The translations under genes were made by a program, and so were the position numbers. The notes beneath the pieces are model-generated. The model was not told the DNA's origin. It did no database searches and was given only the letters and a program-made list of their open reading frames with translations. A stretch of DNA of 64,000 bases from UBA1351 sp964627665 (GTDB lineage: Bacteria > Bacillota > Clostridia > Lachnospirales > Vallitaleaceae): positions 1-64,000 of the forward strand of contig CAZVKG010000008.1 of NCBI GenBank assembly GCA_964627665.1, written 5' to 3'. Shown here piece after piece: positions 62,287-64,000 of this stretch; the stretch's first letter is position 1; each line of letters begins with the position of its first letter.

Positions 62287-62787
62287 ATGGACACTGTAGG
62301 AAGTAGAATCAAATCTATTAGATTAGATCAAAATTTAAATCAAAAAGAGTTTTGCAACAAAATAAAATTAGGACAAAGTCGATTAAGTGAAATAGAGAGT
62401 AATAAAAATAAACCTTCTTTTGATACATTATTATCCATTAAAGATGTTTTTGGAGTTTCAATTGATTGGATCATATCCGGTAGCGAATATAGTAACGACT
62501 CAAATTCATCTCTTTCTGAAGATGAAAAAGAATTATTAGAAAAATACAGATCAGGCTTAGAACCGATTTTTGATAAAGATATTAAGAGACTAAGCGGAGA
62601 AATTGGAAGGCTTAATGATCAAGAACATGACTTACTTTTAAAATACAGAAAACTAAACACTATAGAACAAGATGATATATACGATAACGTATGTTGGAAA
62701 TATGATAGATTGTTACAGAAAAAAATGTCATCAGGCTCGAAGAATGGAAAAGACAAAGAAAAGACAGCTAATAATAGGGCTGTATAA
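62287..62787 (+). CDS. Phage repressor, XRE/cI-type
   Basis: A 166-aa repressor divergent from the early operon. The helix-turn-helix is at residues 1-62 (MDTVGSRIKSIRLDQNLNQK, then CNKIKLGQSRLSEIESNKNK). A charged linker and helical C-terminus follow; no LexA-type peptidase motif is seen. AGGAGG lies 6 nt upstream. It probably maintains lysogeny by binding the palindrome at 62205-62222. A second 16-of-18 match (62677-62694) lies within its own gene. Confidence 0.85.
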   Translation: MDTVGSRIKSIRLDQNLNQKEFCNKIKLGQSRLSEIESNKNKPSFDTLLSIKDVFGVSIDWIISGSEYSNDSNSSLSEDEKELLEKYRSGLEPIFDKDIKRLSGEIGRLNDQEHDLLLKYRKLNTIEQDDIYDNVCWKYDRLLQKKMSSGSKNGKDKEKTANNRAV

Positions 62788-63013
62788 TTTTTTACAATTT
62801 TGATAGATTTATATATCTTTTTTTGCAGAATTGCTTTATGCTAAACTTTTTTCATAAAAACATAGCTGAGCCATTGATTTTACTTCAATTCTGCATGATT
62901 ATATTTTTTTTCCAATTTGCAGAATTGAAATTGAGTAAAGAAAAAATCATTTTACATTTTTTCGCAACAAAAGGTAACGCGCGTATATTCGTTTGTTTGT
63001 TTCGTATTGCTTT

Positions 63014-63052
63014 ATTCATGCGCTTTTATATCATATTTAATAACGCATGAAT
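63014..63052. repeat. Inverted repeat ATTCATGCG/CGCATGAAT in the left-end region
   Basis: Two 9-bp arms (63014-63022, 63044-63052) with a 21-nt AT-rich centre, in a stretch with several ACGC-type words. The stretch 62788-63128 has no convincing gene. Confidence 0.4.
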
Positions 63053-63116
63053 ATTTTACGCACGCTTAGTAACGCAACGTTCGCACGCTTTGTACCTTTC
63101 ACATTCTTTAATAATT

Positions 63117-63198
63117 TGGTATAATAAAAAAAGAGCAGTTTAAAAAGCACCTTATCCCTGTCGCTACAAGGCTTCCAGTGCTTTTCTGCTCTATTTTT
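63117..63198 (+). ncRNA. Left-end structured RNA / bidirectional terminator
   Basis: TGGTATAAT (63117-63125) is an extended -10. About seven bases later begins a two-part stem: AGAGCAG with CTGCTCT (63132-63138, 63186-63192) and AAAAGCAC with GTGCTTTT (63143-63150, 63178-63185), then ATTTTT. It could be a small RNA of about 65 nt. It also works as a terminator on both strands, insulating the phage from host transcription. Confidence 0.5.
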
Positions 63199-63232
63199 AT
63201 AAAATAATTTAATTTTTCTTTTTTCTATGACG

Positions 63233-63360
63233 TTCTCAAAATATTTGTCAACCGCTTCTCACACCATCCCACTTTATCCCTAGTAAAATCAGTATATCCC
63301 GACGTTTCCCGGGTGTTCTTCATTTATCCCCGTATTTGTCAGTTATTCTGTTAACCTACA
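63233..63360. repeat. Left-end transposase-binding sites L1-L2
   Basis: L1 (63335-63354) matches TTTGnCAnTTATTTTGAGAA at 15 of 18 fixed bases. L2 (minus strand, 63252-63233) matches 16 of 18. L1 has the same distance to the terminus as R1 at the other end. A third site is not evident. Confidence 0.7.
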
Positions 63361-63365
63361 ATTGC
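63361..63365. repeat. Target-site duplication ATTGC (left prophage junction)
   Basis: It repeats the five bases at 31217-31221 exactly and directly abuts the CTACA terminus. Confidence 0.9.
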
Positions 63366-63391
63366 ATAAATTATTTATCTTTCATGTACAT

Positions 63392-63419
63392 TTTATATCC
63401 ATTATCACTTGAATGTAAG
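63392..63419 (-). promoter_or_regulatory. Candidate native promoter of the sugar ABC operon, now separated
   Basis: On the minus strand CTTACA (63419-63414) and TATAAA (63397-63392) are 16 nt apart. Before phage insertion this site would lie roughly 65 bp upstream of the rbsA-like ATG. The hexamers match 4 and 5 of 6, so the call is tentative. The rest of 63366-63545 shows no gene. Confidence 0.35.
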
Positions 63420-63547
63420 AAACATCTTTATTCACTTTTTATAAATTATTGCTTACACAATCACCATTAAGCGTTATTTTTTTATTTCTTTGTCTTTTTT
63501 TAATCTTTTTTTGTCCATTATTAATATTTCCACCAAAAAACGACAAT

Positions 63548-63596
63548 AAAAAAAGAGCTATTGTTCAAGCAATTTATATGCTCGCACAATAGCTCC
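63548..63596 (-). terminator. Terminator of the AraC-type regulator
   Basis: On the minus strand GAGCTATTGT (63595-63586) pairs with ACAATAGCTC (63564-63555), followed by seven T. It lies directly after the regulator stop at 63607. Confidence 0.88.
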
Positions 63597-63606
63597 GTCA
63601 AAATAA

Positions 63607-64000
63607 TTATTTATCCCGTCGTTTTTCCTTATATTCCATCACTGTCATTCCTGTGATTCGTTTAAACATCTTACTGAAATACTGCTGATTCGAAAATCCG
63701 ACCTTTTCCACAACATCTTGAATTCTATATTCCGGGTTCATTAGAAGCACCTTTGCCCGTTCGATTTTTTTACGGTTAATATAGGTCGTCATATTTTCTC
63801 CTGTTTCTTTCTTAAATAGGGTCGAAAGATAATGCTTCGACAAATTCATATACGATGCTACATTTTCCAAAGATACCCCTTCGACGTAATGCTCTTCAAT
63901 ATAATCCAAAACTCTTTGAATTAAAAGCTTTGAATGCCCAATATTACTTTTATTGACAACATTCATCAGCACAATCAAAAATTTTGTATAGCGCTGAATC
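63607..64000 (-). CDS. AraC-type regulator or response regulator, C-terminal part
   Basis: About 130 residues are seen and the frame stays open to the window edge, so the N-terminus is missing. Two helix-turn-helix units are clear: VSLENVASYMNLSKHYLSTL with FKKETGENMTTYINRKK, and YRIQDVVEKVGFSNQQYFSK with MFKRITGMTVMEYKEKR. The spacing LLIQRVLDYIEEHY is typical of AraC domains in two-component response regulators. Its original neighbour was the sugar ABC operon, which it may control. Confidence 0.85.
   Translation of the reverse strand, partial: IQRYTKFLIVLMNVVNKSNIGHSKLLIQRVLDYIEEHYVEGVSLENVASYMNLSKHYLSTLFKKETGENMTTYINRKKIERAKVLLMNPEYRIQDVVEKVGFSNQQYFSKMFKRITGMTVMEYKEKRRDK

Larger units (their letters stand above)
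62135..62927. repeat. Four copies of TGCAGAATTG around the repressor gene
   Basis: Copies are at 62135-62144, 62824-62833 and 62918-62927 on the plus strand, with one inverted at 62886-62895. None lies inside the repressor coding region. They flank it on both sides and may bind a phage regulator. Confidence 0.5.
31222..63360 (-). mobile_element. Complete Mu-like transposable prophage, 32139 bp
   Basis: The ends are TGTAG (31222) and CTACA (63360), inverted and flanked by a perfect 5-bp duplication ATTGC. From each terminus, bases 11-26 align: CAAAATTATTGACAAA at the right end and CAGAATAACTGACAAA at the left. Content follows Mu from left (high coordinates) to right: repressor, early promoter, DDE transposase A, ATPase B, Gam, GemA, Mor, lysis, Mu-type head, contractile tail, fibres. 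All structural genes look intact, so it may be inducible. The transcribed direction of the lytic genes is minus. Confidence 0.95.

Noticed and set aside
62823..63050. 75-codon plus-strand frame after the repressor
   Set aside because: It spans the TGCAGAATTG repeats, has no ribosome site, and its composition is that of AT-rich non-coding DNA.
31241..63341. Prophage ends at TGACAAA (31241) and TTTGTCA (63341) with flanks ATTAT and GTTAT
   Set aside because: The flanking pentamers differ at one base, and the end-binding sites would extend into host DNA. TGTAG/CTACA with a perfect ATTGC repeat explains everything better.
1..64000. CRISPR array, retron, or diversity-generating retroelement
   Set aside because: No regularly spaced repeats, reverse transcriptase or template/variable repeat pair was seen in or near the fibre gene.

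Overview
The window reads as a low-GC Gram-positive chromosome of the class Clostridia. The support is AT-rich DNA, strong AGGAGG ribosome sites, TTGACA/TATAAT promoters, a MecA-type adaptor, FapA, a DUF4080 radical SAM protein and a phosphotransferase (PTS) set of Firmicutes type. Genus is not resolved; a Lachnospirales-like host is only an inference. Most genes lie on the minus strand.

Region 1 (1-31216) is ordinary host DNA. It holds the edge of a metal ABC transporter, then a SurA/PrsA-like lipoprotein, mfd, pth and purA. A MecA-like adaptor and a small DUF1858 redox protein follow. A compact fructose operon carries all its own PTS parts (ptsI, separate IIA, DeoR-type regulator, fruK, IIBC, ptsH). 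Then come a GntR regulator, folC, fapA, a DUF624 membrane protein, a CBS/DHH pyrophosphatase, udk, nth and a B12-type radical SAM protein. Three tRNAs (Gln, Pro, Gly) surround a D-lactate-type dehydrogenase. Last is a polyol/pentose operon (ABC ATPase, permease, binding protein, xylitol/sorbitol-type dehydrogenase, xylulokinase).

Region 2 (31222-63360) is a complete transposable, Mu-like prophage of 32139 bp. Its ends are TGTAG...CTACA and it is flanked by a perfect 5-bp target duplication, ATTGC (31217-31221 and 63361-63365). The order is that of Mu read on the minus strand. First come a divergent repressor and a consensus early promoter with an operator in its spacer. Then follow small regulators, MuA-like DDE transposase, MuB-like ATPase, Gam, GemA, an endolysin and a Mor-type activator. 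After a strong terminator come the lysis genes, Mu-type head genes (TerS, TerL, DUF935 portal, F, I/Z, T), a contractile tail whose baseplate order matches the PBSX xkd cassette, and tail fibres. Special points are a -1 frameshift site in the tail assembly chaperone, an internal scaffold start in the protease gene, a shared 20-bp end-binding motif with two internal copies, and three small genes on the opposite strand.

Region 3 (63366-64000) is host DNA again, with the C-terminal part of an AraC-type regulator and its terminator. The prophage sits 20 bp upstream of the first codon of the sugar ABC operon. It therefore separates that operon from its likely promoter and neighbouring regulator by 32 kb.
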